Shown here: positions 47,076 to 56,569 of the stretch, piece by piece
How the letters are laid out: each line of letters begins with the position of its first letter
How positions within the stretch are numbered: position 1 is the stretch's first letter
Assembly: GCF_008830185.1 (NCBI RefSeq)
Contig: NZ_WAGX01000005.1
Location: forward strand, 434,001 to 498,000
Length of the DNA stretch: 64,000 nucleotides
Direction: 5' to 3'
Origin: Candidatus Galacturonatibacter soehngenii
GTDB taxonomy: Bacteria; Bacillota; Clostridia; Lachnospirales; Lachnospiraceae
Made by a program: the position numbers and the translations under genes
The notes under the pieces: model-generated
What the model was told of the DNA's origin: nothing
The model's input: the letters and a program-made list of their open reading frames with translations, nothing else
Databases searched by the model: none

Positions 47076-48872
47076 TTATATCGTTTCTAACAGATCTAAG
47101 AGCTCATTAAAAATTTGTATTGTATCGTTTAAAGCCTTACCTGTTGTCATATCCACACCTGCTTTTTTCAGTATGTTGATTGGATAATCACTACTTCCGC
47201 TTTTTAAGAAACCAATGTATTTTTCTATGGCTTTGTCTTCTTGATCTAGTATCATTTTTGCAAAGGAATTCGCTGCTGCATATCCAGTCGCATATTGGTA
47301 TACATAAAAGTCTCTATAAAAATGAGGTATTCTTGCCCATTCCATATCAATCTCTTCATCTACTACCATTTCTGGTCCAAAATATTGTTTATTTAATGTA
47401 TGCCAATAGTTGCATAAATCATCTGCTGTAAGTGAATTGCCTTGTTCTATTTGTTCATGTGTATACAATTCAAACTCTGCAAACATTAATTGACGAAATA
47501 CCGTTGTTCTAATTTTTTCTAGTTGTAAATTAATCAGATATCGTTTTTTCTCTCTATCAGTTTCTTTTTCTACCAAATAATGCATAAGCAGTACTTCATT
47601 TGTTATCGACGCTACTTCAGCACAAAAAAGAGTATAATCTCCGTAAATATATGGCTGATTTTTTCTCGTATAGTAAGAATGTACTGAGTGTCCCATTTCA
47701 TGAACCAGTGTTGACACATCTTCTAAACCATAAGTATAATTTAACAAAACATAAGGCATTGTATCATAGCAACCTGAGGAATACGCACCTGAACGCTTTC
47801 CTTTGTTTGGGTATTTATCAATCCAGCCGCTTTGAACTCCTTCTCTTAGAATCGCTTGGTATTCTTCTCCAAGTGGCTTTAGTCCTTCATACATAAGTGA
47901 AATCCCTTGTTCAAACTCAATATGCACTTTAGGAACATCAATGATAGGAGCATAAAGATCATACATGTGTATTTCTGAAAGATTTAACTGTTTTTTCTTG
48001 ATTCTTACATAGCGATGTAAGGAGGAAAGATTCTGGTGTATCGTTTCTAATGATTTTTTATAAACTTCTACAGGTATATTATCAGGCTCTAGGGAGCTTT
48101 CTAATGCTGAATTATAATTTCGTATCTTTGATTCAAATACATAGTTTTTAACAGAGGAGGTAAGAAGTGTGGCCAATGTATTGCGATATTTGCCATAGGT
48201 TTGAAACAAAGCTCTAAATGCATCTTTTCTTACTTCTCTGTTTTTTGACGTAATATAGTTTAGATACTCACTTTCCACTAATTCAACGCGATTGCCTTCT
48301 TCGTTTTTAATCGTTGGAAAAGTCATATCAGCATTTGTTAATAGGCCAAAAACCTGAGAAGAGGCTGACAAGCAATCTGAAACCGAGGCTAAAAGCTTTT
48401 CACTGTTTTCATCTAATATATGATCTTTTCTTTTTATTATCTGTTCTAAATAAAAACGATACGGTGCAAGCTTAGGTAGTTTCTCAATTTGCTTTTCAAT
48501 GGTCTCTTGGGGATAAGATAATATTTCTGGTATGAAATAGGAACTCATTGCCTCTAGTTCTGCCAAATACGTGTTAATTTTGTTCTTCATGGAAAGATAG
48601 AACTGATTGGTGGTATCTTCGTCCGAACGTAAATGCGCGTATACTGCCAACTTACTGGCAATCCTTGATAGATACTCTTCCATCTTTAAATAATCATAAA
48701 GCATATTTGCTTCACTTAATTTTCCATAGAACTTTGTGATATCAACTGCCTTTTCCCTTAATAATTGAAATTCTTTTTCCCATGCTTCATCGTCTTCATA
48801 GATTTTCTTTACATCCCATTTATCTTCACTTTTGATTTCTTCTCTAGTAAGTGGTTTTTTTATTGTCTCCAT
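47076..48872 (-). CDS. pepF: Oligoendopeptidase F
   Basis: 598 residues, the family length. The M3 zinc site is LVHEMGHSVHSYYTR, with the downstream Glu ligand in the EVASITNE segment; the N-terminal WDVKKIYEDDEAWEKEF is typical of PepF. It cuts 7-17 residue peptides in the cytoplasm. GGGGA precedes the ATG. It lies 15 bases after the TfoX-domain gene, so the two are probably co-transcribed. Confidence 0.95.
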   Translation of the reverse strand: METIKKPLTREEIKSEDKWDVKKIYEDDEAWEKEFQLLREKAVDITKFYGKLSEANMLYDYLKMEEYLSRIASKLAVYAHLRSDEDTTNQFYLSMKNKINTYLAELEAMSSYFIPEILSYPQETIEKQIEKLPKLAPYRFYLEQIIKRKDHILDENSEKLLASVSDCLSASSQVFGLLTNADMTFPTIKNEEGNRVELVESEYLNYITSKNREVRKDAFRALFQTYGKYRNTLATLLTSSVKNYVFESKIRNYNSALESSLEPDNIPVEVYKKSLETIHQNLSSLHRYVRIKKKQLNLSEIHMYDLYAPIIDVPKVHIEFEQGISLMYEGLKPLGEEYQAILREGVQSGWIDKYPNKGKRSGAYSSGCYDTMPYVLLNYTYGLEDVSTLVHEMGHSVHSYYTRKNQPYIYGDYTLFCAEVASITNEVLLMHYLVEKETDREKKRYLINLQLEKIRTTVFRQLMFAEFELYTHEQIEQGNSLTADDLCNYWHTLNKQYFGPEMVVDEEIDMEWARIPHFYRDFYVYQYATGYAAANSFAKMILDQEDKAIEKYIGFLKSGSSDYPINILKKAGVDMTTGKALNDTIQIFNELLDLLETI

Positions 48873-48887
48873 AATTTTCCCCTTCTT

Positions 48888-49163
48888 TCATTTTTTGTGT
48901 TCTCGGTAAAACGCTTTTAAGTCATCCTTTACTTCGTTTGAAAGCAACGTCTTTTTCATTCCTTGAATTGCTCCTTCTAATGCAAGTAAACGATGAATAC
49001 ATGCAGATTCATCCACTGACTGAATTTTTAGCCAAGCATTTTTGGCACCGATTCTTTTGAGTTCTTCATACGTATAGATACCCACTTTATTGAGCTGCCT
49101 TGCTACTTCGTTCCCAATATTAGGTAAATCCGATAACACATTCTTATCTAATTTTATTCCCAT
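48888..49163 (-). CDS. TfoX C-terminal domain protein
   Basis: 91 residues. LSDLPNIGNEVARQLNKVGIYTYEELKRIGAKNAWLKI is the helix-hairpin-helix-like TfoX/Sxy C-terminal domain, here standing alone. ACIHRLLALEGAIQG completes it. In Proteobacteria the full-length protein regulates competence. The role of the stand-alone form in Firmicutes is not known. It lies just upstream of pepF. Confidence 0.88.
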   Translation of the reverse strand: MGIKLDKNVLSDLPNIGNEVARQLNKVGIYTYEELKRIGAKNAWLKIQSVDESACIHRLLALEGAIQGMKKTLLSNEVKDDLKAFYREHKK

Positions 49164-49296
49164 GACGTCACTCCTATCTTACATAATTTCTTTTTCTTAT
49201 CTTATCATGTCCTATAAGAGAATCCAATCCTTTTTCTACGGAATCAAAAAGGTACATTATATGAGACAAAACGTTATTTTTTTGCTTTCTAATGGC

Positions 49297-49665
49297 TCAC
49301 TCTTTCGGTTTCATTCTTTCTCTAATTTTTTCATAACTTTCATTACTTATGACATGTTCAATCTGGCAGGCATCCTGTTCTGCGATTTCTGCTGATACCC
49401 CTAAATCAATCAACAACTGAGTAAAAAAACGATGTCGCTCATATACTTGTCTGGCTAAATCAATTCCTATTTCCGTTAATTTTAATGCCCCATCTTTTTC
49501 CATCGTAACATAACCTTTTGTTCGAAGCATTTTAACTGCATAGCTAACACTTGGTTTTGAAAACTTCATATAGTCTGCAACGTCTACGGAATGTACACTG
49601 CTTTGATCCAATTGAAGAACCAATATTGCTTCCAAATAATCTTCTAACGATTTACCTAATATCAT
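49297..49665 (-). CDS. DtxR/MntR-family metalloregulator (second copy)
   Basis: 122 residues, without SH3 domain. SLEDYLEAILVLQLDQ, VADYMKFSKPSVSYAVKMLRTKGYV form the winged helix, and EQDACQIEHVISNESYEKI carries the metal ligands. It is a paralogue of the regulator at 18228-18593. The GTTAG-N6-CTAAC palindrome lies downstream of its likely promoter, so it may be autoregulated and is the best single candidate for the protein that reads that site. Confidence 0.9.
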   Translation of the reverse strand: MILGKSLEDYLEAILVLQLDQSSVHSVDVADYMKFSKPSVSYAVKMLRTKGYVTMEKDGALKLTEIGIDLARQVYERHRFFTQLLIDLGVSAEIAEQDACQIEHVISNESYEKIRERMKPKE

Positions 49666-49731
49666 TTCAGACCTCCTCTTGTCTCATATCGTTTGTTTGC
49701 TTTTTTATTTTATCATCTTCATCTAATTTAT

Positions 49732-49766
49732 GTTAGTTATTTCTAACTCTGTAGCATATCATAACA
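49732..49766 (-). promoter_or_regulatory. Promoter of the second DtxR-type gene with GTTAG-N6-CTAAC operator
   Basis: GTTAGTTATTTCTAAC (49732-49747) lies 10 bases downstream of an extended -10 element, TGTTATGAT on the minus strand (49758-49766). No good -35 box is seen. Confidence 0.7.
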
Positions 49767-49800
49767 CATTTTTATGATTATGGCTACTTAATATGGCAAT

Positions 49801-49831
49801 AAGCCAGAGAGCAAATGCTGCTCTCTGGCTT
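49801..49831 (-). terminator. Terminator of the DUF438 gene
   Basis: AAGCCAGAGAGC/GCTCTCTGGCTT, perfect 12-bp stem with a 7-base loop, directly after the DUF438 stop codon; the T-tract on the minus strand is weak. Confidence 0.75.
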
Positions 49832-49833
49832 AT

Positions 49834-51036
49834 TTATTCTGATACGAGCCGTTTCTCGCCTGTTAATTGCTGTATGGAGGCTATATCTTGTGTCACTTCA
49901 AGGACACCTAAATATTCTCCCTTTTCATCGCGTACTGCATAGTAACGGATTAAAATAAATTTATCTTTCATACGTATCCAAAAATCTTCTTGATCTTTTT
50001 TGCCGCTCTTAAAGTCTTCCACAATATTTTCTACGATATGCACACTTGCTGGTGGGTGACAATTGGATACATTTCTTCCAATAATGGCCCTTGTTCTTGG
50101 GAAGGTTCTTTCTTTACCTTCTGTAAAATATTTTACTTGATCGTTTTTGTCTACAAAGGTTATGTCAAAAGGCAATGTATTTAACATACTAACCAACTCA
50201 TTTAGCTGGAATTCACCTGATGGAAGTTTTATCACGCCACCTTCATATTCAGTCTTTGTCGCTTCCTTTTTTGACTCTTGTTCTTCCTTTGTTTCTGGAT
50301 TCCACGTTGGAACATGGTCAATTACATATCCAAGTTCTCTACTTTCAGAGGCAATTAACTTCCACTCATCTTGTGTGAGCTGTTCAATCAACATCGGAGC
50401 CATGATTTTTTCTTCCTTAAATATCATTTCTGTCACTTTGTTTAACATATCTTCTGCCTTTGATGCAAAACTCTCATCCATCTTTTCTTGTAAGAGTAAA
50501 TTCTTTACTTCTTTTATCTGGTCTCTGATTTCATCATCTACGCCCCACATAACCTTAGGCGGCGCCGTCATACCATACTTTTCCATATATGGAAAGAACA
50601 AGTTTTCTTTTCTTTCATAATGAATTGCAATTTTTTCAAGCTTATTGATACCCTCTAATAATCCTTGCTTGTTATTCTTTGCTAAGTTCGGTCTGATTTC
50701 ATTTTCAATTACTTTTTCAATATAGCGATTCTCTTGCTCTAGGGTATGCACTGGATGTCCAGGAATCTTAGCTGGGTCAGTCGGCTGATGAATTTCTGCA
50801 ATGGAACCTTTAAAGACAGCTGCGTGAACGTCGCATAGACGCTGCACTTCCTCTACTGGCAATCCTCCTTGAATCAATGCACTTTCCGCTTCCGTTATCT
50901 CCGTTGCAGACACTCCTTCAAAGGCATCTGCAAATTGCTGTTTTACTTCTTCTGTTGTCTTTCCTTCATGGAGTTGTTTGATAATATCTTTGATGACTTG
51001 TTGCCTCATCTGTCTGTTGTTGATAAATTCACTCAT
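49834..51036 (-). CDS. DUF438 / hemerythrin-like / PAS domain protein
   Basis: 400 residues. DUF438 covers ~1-90 (IIKQLHEGKTTEEVKQQFADAF). A hemerythrin-like four-helix domain at ~95-250 has ligands in HPVHTLEQENRYIE and HYERKENLFFPYMEKYG. A PAS domain spans ~285-395 (NTLPFDITFVDKNDQVKYF, GRNVSNCHPPASVHIVE). It probably binds non-haem di-iron and senses O2, NO or redox state. Its promoter carries the GTTAG-N6-CTAAC operator plus a third half-site. Confidence 0.9.
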   Translation of the reverse strand: MSEFINNRQMRQQVIKDIIKQLHEGKTTEEVKQQFADAFEGVSATEITEAESALIQGGLPVEEVQRLCDVHAAVFKGSIAEIHQPTDPAKIPGHPVHTLEQENRYIEKVIENEIRPNLAKNNKQGLLEGINKLEKIAIHYERKENLFFPYMEKYGMTAPPKVMWGVDDEIRDQIKEVKNLLLQEKMDESFASKAEDMLNKVTEMIFKEEKIMAPMLIEQLTQDEWKLIASESRELGYVIDHVPTWNPETKEEQESKKEATKTEYEGGVIKLPSGEFQLNELVSMLNTLPFDITFVDKNDQVKYFTEGKERTFPRTRAIIGRNVSNCHPPASVHIVENIVEDFKSGKKDQEDFWIRMKDKFILIRYYAVRDEKGEYLGVLEVTQDIASIQQLTGEKRLVSE

Positions 51037-51127
51037 CGTATTCCTCCTTCTTCTTTAAAGGTTTAATCTTTCTTTTCATTATCTTTCCAAATTTACGAAA
51101 AAATATGAATTGTATGTATAAATTTTC

Positions 51128-51177
51128 TAGTTAGTGTTATCTAACTAAATGCTAACAAAATTAATTCCGTTTGTCAA
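51128..51177 (-). promoter_or_regulatory. DUF438 promoter with operator of three half-sites
   Basis: On the minus strand TTGACA (51172-51177), 17 bp, TAGCAT (51149-51154). TAGTTAG-N6-CTAACTA (51128-51147, perfect 7-bp arms) lies downstream. A further CTAAC (51152-51156) repeats at the same 11-bp step, inside the -10 region. Confidence 0.82.
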
Positions 51178-51196
51178 CTACATCATATTTTTAAAA

Positions 51197-51239
51197 ATGG
51201 CCTCATGATAATAATCTTTGATTCTATTCATGAGGCCAT
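51197..51239 (-). terminator. Terminator of the CNNM/CorC gene
   Basis: ATGGCCTCATGA/TCATGAGGCCAT, perfect 12-bp stem with a 19-base loop, followed on the minus strand by TTTTTA; 10 bases beyond the stop. Confidence 0.88.
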
Positions 51240-51249
51240 CTATTTTTGT

Positions 51250-52596
51250 TTAATTTTCTTCTGTCGAAAGACTTTCCACTTTTATTTCTGGTAAATACAT
51301 TTTGATTTTTTCAATTCGTTTATCTTTTACGCTAACCAATTCAAATACATAATCTCTATATCGAATTTTCCTAATATCTCCATCCTTTGGGATAAAACCT
51401 AATTCATCTATCATAAAACCTGAAATGGTATCATAATATTCTGAATCTATCTCTAAATGAAATTTATCATTCATCTCATCCACTGATACAAGTCCATCAA
51501 TCAGATAAGTTTTATTATCTATTTCACTAATCTGAGGTCCATTTTCGTCATACTCATCTGCAATATCACCCATAACCTCTTCTACCAAATCTTCAATGGT
51601 TACAACACCTGAAAATTCACCGTATTCATTGATTAATATAGCAAAATATTTCTTTTGATGTTGCATTTCTCTAAATAATTCGTCAATATTTTTATTTTCT
51701 GGTACAAGATAAGGTTCATGCAATATTTTCCTCAAATCAATATTATCAAAACCTACTTTTTTTGCTTCACTTAAAATATCTTTTATATACAATACACCTA
51801 CAATATTATCTACTTCTTCTTCGTAAACAGGTATTCTGGAATACTTCATCTCAAACAGTTCATCAAAATACTCTTCTTTGGGTTCTGAAATATCAATTGC
51901 AAAAACTTTAATTCGTGGTGTCATAATCTCTCTGGCAAGTTTGTTATCAAATTCAAAAATTGAATTGATCATATCATGTTCAATATTATTAAACACTCCT
52001 TGTTCCTTACCTTGTTCAATCATTGATTGAATTACTTCCTTGGAAACCCTTTCTTCCAGATTCTCTGCATTCATGCCAAAAAGCTTTAGTGTTATATTTG
52101 TAAAAAAGGTTAATAACTTTACAAATGGTGATGCAATCTTTGAAATAAATACAACTACGTTGATACAAATTAAGCTAAAGGTTTCTGCTTTTTGTAACGC
52201 AATCCGCTTTGGTACAAGTTCTCCATATACTAACGTAAAAAATGATAAAATTACCGTAACAAGCACAAACGATATTTGTGAGGTATAAGGTATATTTAAA
52301 AACTTCAAAGCATTTGCTAATTCTTGTGATATACCAGTTGCTGCCGAGGCACTGGCAAAAAAACCAGATAACGTAATTGCAACCTGAATCGTAGATAAAA
52401 ACTTCGTTGGCTCGGTTAGTAAATTTAATATCAAACGTGCCTTCTTGTTTCCATTTTCTTCTAAGATTGCTAACTTGCTTTTATTGACAGATACCAGAGC
52501 CATTTCCGCTCCAGCAAAAAATGCATTCGTCAATGTCAATGCCACTAAGACCAATATTTGCATAGTCATATTAGTCGCGTCAGGGTCTGAGTCCAT
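51250..52596 (-). CDS. CNNM/CorC-family membrane protein (DUF21, CBS pair, CorC domain)
   Basis: 448 residues. The CNNM transmembrane domain (DUF21, ~1-195, NAFFAGAEMALVSVNKSKL) is followed by two CBS domains (~205-330, EIMTPRIKVFAIDI, FSGVVTIEDLVEEVMGDI) and a C-terminal CorC/HlyC domain (ISEIDNKTYLIDGLVSVDEMND). The family transports or regulates Mg2+ and other divalent ions and is often misnamed hemolysin. GGAGG lies 10 bases before the ATG. Confidence 0.92.
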   Translation of the reverse strand: MDSDPDATNMTMQILVLVALTLTNAFFAGAEMALVSVNKSKLAILEENGNKKARLILNLLTEPTKFLSTIQVAITLSGFFASASAATGISQELANALKFLNIPYTSQISFVLVTVILSFFTLVYGELVPKRIALQKAETFSLICINVVVFISKIASPFVKLLTFFTNITLKLFGMNAENLEERVSKEVIQSMIEQGKEQGVFNNIEHDMINSIFEFDNKLAREIMTPRIKVFAIDISEPKEEYFDELFEMKYSRIPVYEEEVDNIVGVLYIKDILSEAKKVGFDNIDLRKILHEPYLVPENKNIDELFREMQHQKKYFAILINEYGEFSGVVTIEDLVEEVMGDIADEYDENGPQISEIDNKTYLIDGLVSVDEMNDKFHLEIDSEYYDTISGFMIDELGFIPKDGDIRKIRYRDYVFELVSVKDKRIEKIKMYLPEIKVESLSTEEN

Positions 52597-52688
52597 AATT
52601 TAAAAATCCTCCAATTTTGCTATTTTTGTGCAGTATTATATCACATAAATATTAAACATGCAATTATCTTTCCAATTTTTGTTATAAA

Positions 52689-53516
52689 CTACTTCTTTGA
52701 TTTTTCTTCTTCACTTAAAACTTCATTCATACTTCCTGTTCGATACCCAAGTATATCCAACGTAACATACGTAAATCCAATCTTTTTAAATTTTTCTCCA
52801 ATTCGATTCATGACATCAATATCAAAAAACTGTATTCTTTCTTCTGGCGCAACTTCGATTCGTGCAATTTCATCGTGATGTCTGACTCTAACTTGTCTCA
52901 TTCCCATATCCAGTAAAAACTGCTCGGCTTCTTCCACCATCTTAAGCTTTGGCGCTGTAATTGGATTCCCATATGGAAATCTTGAAGAAAGACAGGCAAA
53001 AGCTGGTTTGTTCCATGTGATTAGTCCTAATTCTTTGGATAATATTCTGATATCATCCTTTGTAAGTTTCGCTTCTTTTAATGGACTAATCACTTCTAAT
53101 TCCCTCGCTGCCTGCATTCCAGGTCTATAGTCTCCCTCATCATCCATATTGGAGCCATCAAATACACTTGCCAAATTATTTTTCTTTGCAATTTCTTTAA
53201 TTTTTGAAAAAAGCTCCTTTTTACAATAATAACAACGATTCGTTGGATTACTTGCAAACCCTTCAATCTCAAGCTCTTCTGATGAAATAATCTGATGATT
53301 GATGCCCATTTCTTTTGCATATTGAATCGCTTCCTTTAACTCTCTTTCAGGATATGTAGAAGAAGTTGCTGTGATTGCCATCATTTTATCACCTAGTACA
53401 TCATGCGCTACCTTTATTAAAAAAGTGCTATCTACTCCACCAGAAAATGCAATGGCAGCACTCCCTCTTTTCTTTATATTTTCCTTTAATTGATTGAACT
53501 TTTCTTCTAATAACAT
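52689..53516 (-). CDS. larE: ATP-dependent sacrificial sulfur transferase LarE
   Basis: 275 residues from the ATG at 53516 with AGGAGG; the longer frame has no ribosome binding site. The PP-loop FSGGVDSTFLIKVA (near 25) binds ATP. NRCYYCKKELF, the candidate sacrificial Cys in FACLSSRFPYG and MRQVRVRHHDEIARIEV match LarE. It donates sulfur from its own Cys to make the nickel-pincer cofactor of lactate racemase. No larA, larB or larC is in the window. No operon partner is evident here. Confidence 0.9.
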   Translation of the reverse strand: MLLEEKFNQLKENIKKRGSAAIAFSGGVDSTFLIKVAHDVLGDKMMAITATSSTYPERELKEAIQYAKEMGINHQIISSEELEIEGFASNPTNRCYYCKKELFSKIKEIAKKNNLASVFDGSNMDDEGDYRPGMQAARELEVISPLKEAKLTKDDIRILSKELGLITWNKPAFACLSSRFPYGNPITAPKLKMVEEAEQFLLDMGMRQVRVRHHDEIARIEVAPEERIQFFDIDVMNRIGEKFKKIGFTYVTLDILGYRTGSMNEVLSEEEKSKK

Positions 53517-53628
53517 ATTTCCTCCTATATCATTAACCATAAATGGTTTGTATTTCAAATAATTTACTATCTATTATTTTACAGGAACCCTTATTAAATT
53601 ACTAGATAAATTATTTCTCTTTATACAA

Positions 53629-53662
53629 AAAGTATGAAAATCCATTACGACTCTCATACTTT
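53629..53662 (-). terminator. Terminator of the cupin gene
   Basis: AAAGTATGA/TCATACTTT, 9-bp stem with a 16-base loop, followed by a T-run on the minus strand, 20 bases beyond the cupin stop. Confidence 0.72.
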
Positions 53663-53682
53663 CTATTTCTTACATAAATTAA

Positions 53683-54144
53683 TTAGTATCCTGATTGCTC
53701 AGAATCTTTTTTTGTTTGATGAATGGTTCCTCTTTTATGATGTGGAGGTGCATAAATGGAAGATAATTTTAAAGGACATTTTCCTGTGTTAATAATATTA
53801 TGCCATGTGCACACTGGGACAAATACACCGTCTCCTTTTGTAAGCCTACGACTGTACCCCATATGTTCTTTACTTGGCCCCATCATTACAACTCCTTGGC
53901 CTTGCTCTACACGAATAAATTGATCTGTATCATCATGCATTTCCAGACCGATATCTCCACCAACAGGAATACACATTAATGTCATTTGTAAACATTTACC
54001 TGTCCAAAATGCAGAACGGTAGAATGAATTTTTATCTGCTTCTCTCTCGATATTAGCAGTAAATGGCTCTGGACCATAATCGGTTTTTGCAAAACGTCTC
54101 ATATTTCTATTAAATTCACCATCCCCTTGACGATATTTTCTCAT
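53683..54144 (-). CDS. Cupin-domain protein
   Basis: 153 residues from the ATG at 54144, preceded by GGAAGGAG. The cupin core is at ~60-140: CIPVGGDIGLEMHDDTDQFIRVEQGQG (metal-binding His and Glu region) and GDGVFVPVCTWHNIINTG (second His). It is a single-domain cupin; substrate unknown. The C-terminus is basic. It lies 62 bases after the LysE exporter gene and may share its transcript. Confidence 0.88.
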   Translation of the reverse strand: MRKYRQGDGEFNRNMRRFAKTDYGPEPFTANIEREADKNSFYRSAFWTGKCLQMTLMCIPVGGDIGLEMHDDTDQFIRVEQGQGVVMMGPSKEHMGYSRRLTKGDGVFVPVCTWHNIINTGKCPLKLSSIYAPPHHKRGTIHQTKKDSEQSGY

Positions 54145-54206
54145 ATACTTCTCCTTCCTTTCTCTGCTATCATAGTATGCATAAAAGAAATATATGGTGT
54201 CAGAAA

Positions 54207-54815
54207 CTAAATACGACTTACTAATAATTGAATCGAAAAAACAATAAAAATAATTCCAGACAGTCTTGGTAACCAAGAAAGCTTTTGATTTCCCTTTTCA
54301 ATGAAATAAAAAACGCTACCTGAAAGTAATGCATAAATTAAGAAAACTAAAAGGGAAATTACTAGAAATATCATGTCTAGCTGGATACTTTGCATGAGAA
54401 TATTTCTTTCACTTTTATCTATGTATTGTGGTATAAAAGCAAGAAAAAAAACAGTTAGCTTAGGATTAAGAAGATTAATTAACATACCTTTTAATCCAAT
54501 TTTAAGGTTTGATATTTTTTTATCTTCTTGCTCCATTTCATAAGATACCTTACCTCTTATCATTGTGATTCCAAGATATATCAAATAGATTACTCCAACA
54601 AACTTAACGCTTTGAAATACCATATCGTTTATGTTCGTTAAGAAAAACATAGTAAAAATTCCAGCAATCATATGTGGAATGATTGCAAGGGTGCAACCAA
54701 CTGCGGCGTAAACACCGCTTTTCTTTCCTCTGGTAACCCCCGTAGAAATCGTATACACAAAGCCAGTTCCTGGCATCAAAATAACGATGAATGATGCAAT
54801 GATAAATGAATTCAT
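54207..54815 (-). CDS. LysE-family amino-acid exporter
   Basis: 202 residues from the ATG at 54815, with GGAGG upstream. About six membrane helices; FIVILMPGTGFVYTISTGVTRGKKSGVYAAVGCT is the LysE/RhtB N-terminal signature. It exports an amino acid or analogue. The gene is divergent from a MocR-type regulator, an arrangement common for this exporter family and suggesting that the regulator controls it. Confidence 0.92.
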   Translation of the reverse strand: MNSFIIASFIVILMPGTGFVYTISTGVTRGKKSGVYAAVGCTLAIIPHMIAGIFTMFFLTNINDMVFQSVKFVGVIYLIYLGITMIRGKVSYEMEQEDKKISNLKIGLKGMLINLLNPKLTVFFLAFIPQYIDKSERNILMQSIQLDMIFLVISLLVFLIYALLSGSVFYFIEKGNQKLSWLPRLSGIIFIVFSIQLLVSRI

Positions 54816-54929
54816 AACTTTACTCCTCCTTGTAATCCATCTTAAATGTGATATAATTTTACCATCTAAAGCGGACATATATGAGAGCCACTTTTTTAGT
54901 AATTCAACAGGACCACTTGGAGGGGTAAT

Positions 54930-56351
54930 ATGTATTTTTCATTGGAAAAAGATTCATCTATATCTTTAGCACGTCAATTGTATACAAAAATGAAGGAGTA
55001 CATTTTAAACGGTATCTTAAGACCGAACGAAAAACTACCTTCTACAAGAAAATTAGCAAAGGAATTGAATGTTTCAAGAAATGTAGTTGTGGAAGCCTAT
55101 GACCAGCTTATTGCGGAGGGGTATCTATATTCTATTGAAGGCTCTGGAACTTATGTCTTAGAGGGACTAAGTTATCAAAAGGTGACACTTCCTGATTCAG
55201 CGAGCAAAAGTCAGGCTGATTTATTATATCCTTCTACAAAAGACGATATCAGCTTTCGTACTGGCGTTCCTGACTTACACCTTATTCCCATTGAAAGATG
55301 GGGAAAGCTTTATAAAGAAGTAACACAGACACTGGCACCTGAGCAACTGGATTACCAGAACTCTTTTGGTATGTATGAATTACGGTTGGAATTAGCAAAA
55401 TACTTACAAAGAGCACGTGGCGTTATCACGACACCTGCGCATATCATCATTACAAATGGAGCAGCACAGGCATTCCATTTATTAAAATCCATATTATCCA
55501 ATCATGATTATGCCATACTAGAAAACCCTAGCAGTAAGGGACTTCAAAGTACACTAAGTGCTTATGATATTAGCTATGTTCCTATTACTCTTGATGAGAA
55601 TGGGCTAGAAACAAGCAAACTCCCAAGGAATAATCCTCCCAAACTAATTTTTACGACTCCTAGTCATCAATTTCCTACAGGCAGTATTTTGCCCATTAAA
55701 AGAAGAATTGATTTAATTCGTTATGCCATAGAGCAAGATTGCTACATCGTAGAAGATGACTATGACAGTGAATTTCGTTATGAGGGCAATCCAATTCCCT
55801 CCATGCAAAGCATAGAACCAAGTCGTGTTATTTATATTGGTACATTTTCTAAAACCTTATCTCCTGCAATTAGAATGGGCTATATGGTAATACCTGATTT
55901 ATACATTCCAAGTCTTACGCAAGCAAAATATTTTGCGGACATCCATTCACCGATTCTTGAACAGCTAACAATGGCAGCTTTTATTCGGGAAGGTTATTAT
56001 GAAAGACATATCCAAAACATGAAAAAAGTTTATGCCAAACGAAGAACGCTCTTACTGAAACTGCTAAACGATTCTTTTAAAAATGATGTAATCATATCTG
56101 GTGCGAATGCAGGACTTCATTTAGTTGCTACCTTTAAAAATATTACATTTGATGAAGCTACCATGCAAAGATTGCAAAAACAAAGAATTTCTATATCCCC
56201 TCTTTCTGATTATTATATTTCAAACTTGATGCCTAGACAAAGCTATGATTATTCTCCTTGCCATTCTTTGATTTTTGGATATGGCAATACAAATGAACAA
56301 CAGATAAAAGATGGGATTAAACTTTTCTATCTGTTTTGTCAAGCGTTATGA
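54930..56351 (+). CDS. MocR-type GntR regulator with aminotransferase-like domain
   Basis: 473 residues. A GntR winged helix (SISLARQLYTKMKEYILNG, LPSTRKLAKELNVSRNVVVEAYDQL) is joined to a fold-type I PLP domain (~110-470). The PLP Lys lies in YIGTFSKTLSPAIRMGY and the Asp in VEDDYDSEFRYEG. Such regulators sense an amino acid or vitamin B6 aldimine. It probably controls the divergent LysE exporter. GGAGGGG lies upstream of the ATG. Confidence 0.93.
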   Translation: MYFSLEKDSSISLARQLYTKMKEYILNGILRPNEKLPSTRKLAKELNVSRNVVVEAYDQLIAEGYLYSIEGSGTYVLEGLSYQKVTLPDSASKSQADLLYPSTKDDISFRTGVPDLHLIPIERWGKLYKEVTQTLAPEQLDYQNSFGMYELRLELAKYLQRARGVITTPAHIIITNGAAQAFHLLKSILSNHDYAILENPSSKGLQSTLSAYDISYVPITLDENGLETSKLPRNNPPKLIFTTPSHQFPTGSILPIKRRIDLIRYAIEQDCYIVEDDYDSEFRYEGNPIPSMQSIEPSRVIYIGTFSKTLSPAIRMGYMVIPDLYIPSLTQAKYFADIHSPILEQLTMAAFIREGYYERHIQNMKKVYAKRRTLLLKLLNDSFKNDVIISGANAGLHLVATFKNITFDEATMQRLQKQRISISPLSDYYISNLMPRQSYDYSPCHSLIFGYGNTNEQQIKDGIKLFYLFCQAL

Positions 56352-56569
56352 GATAAGTTCTTTTATAAAACACGCTTTGATATCACTTACTATTATCTTC
56401 TTTCTTTCTAAGATACGTAGTAAATTATCTAGCTTTTTTTAACAACATTCATTTTTTCTTCGTAATATACTCTCATCTTAGCACTGTGTAAACGAAACAT
56501 TTTACTTCTTAAGTAGATTCCAAGTGCACCCTGCATTAAGACAATCCATGCCCTACTTACGTATGATAA
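56352..56569. other. Intergenic stretch with no recognisable feature
   Basis: Between the MocR stop and the lysA relic there is AT-rich sequence with no open frame of note, no strong hairpin and no promoter that I can support. It may be further decayed lysA-flanking DNA. Confidence 0.4.

Noticed and set aside
51250-52596. Calling the CNNM/CorC protein a hemolysin
   Set aside because: The domain order is that of divalent-metal transport proteins; the hemolysin label is historical.
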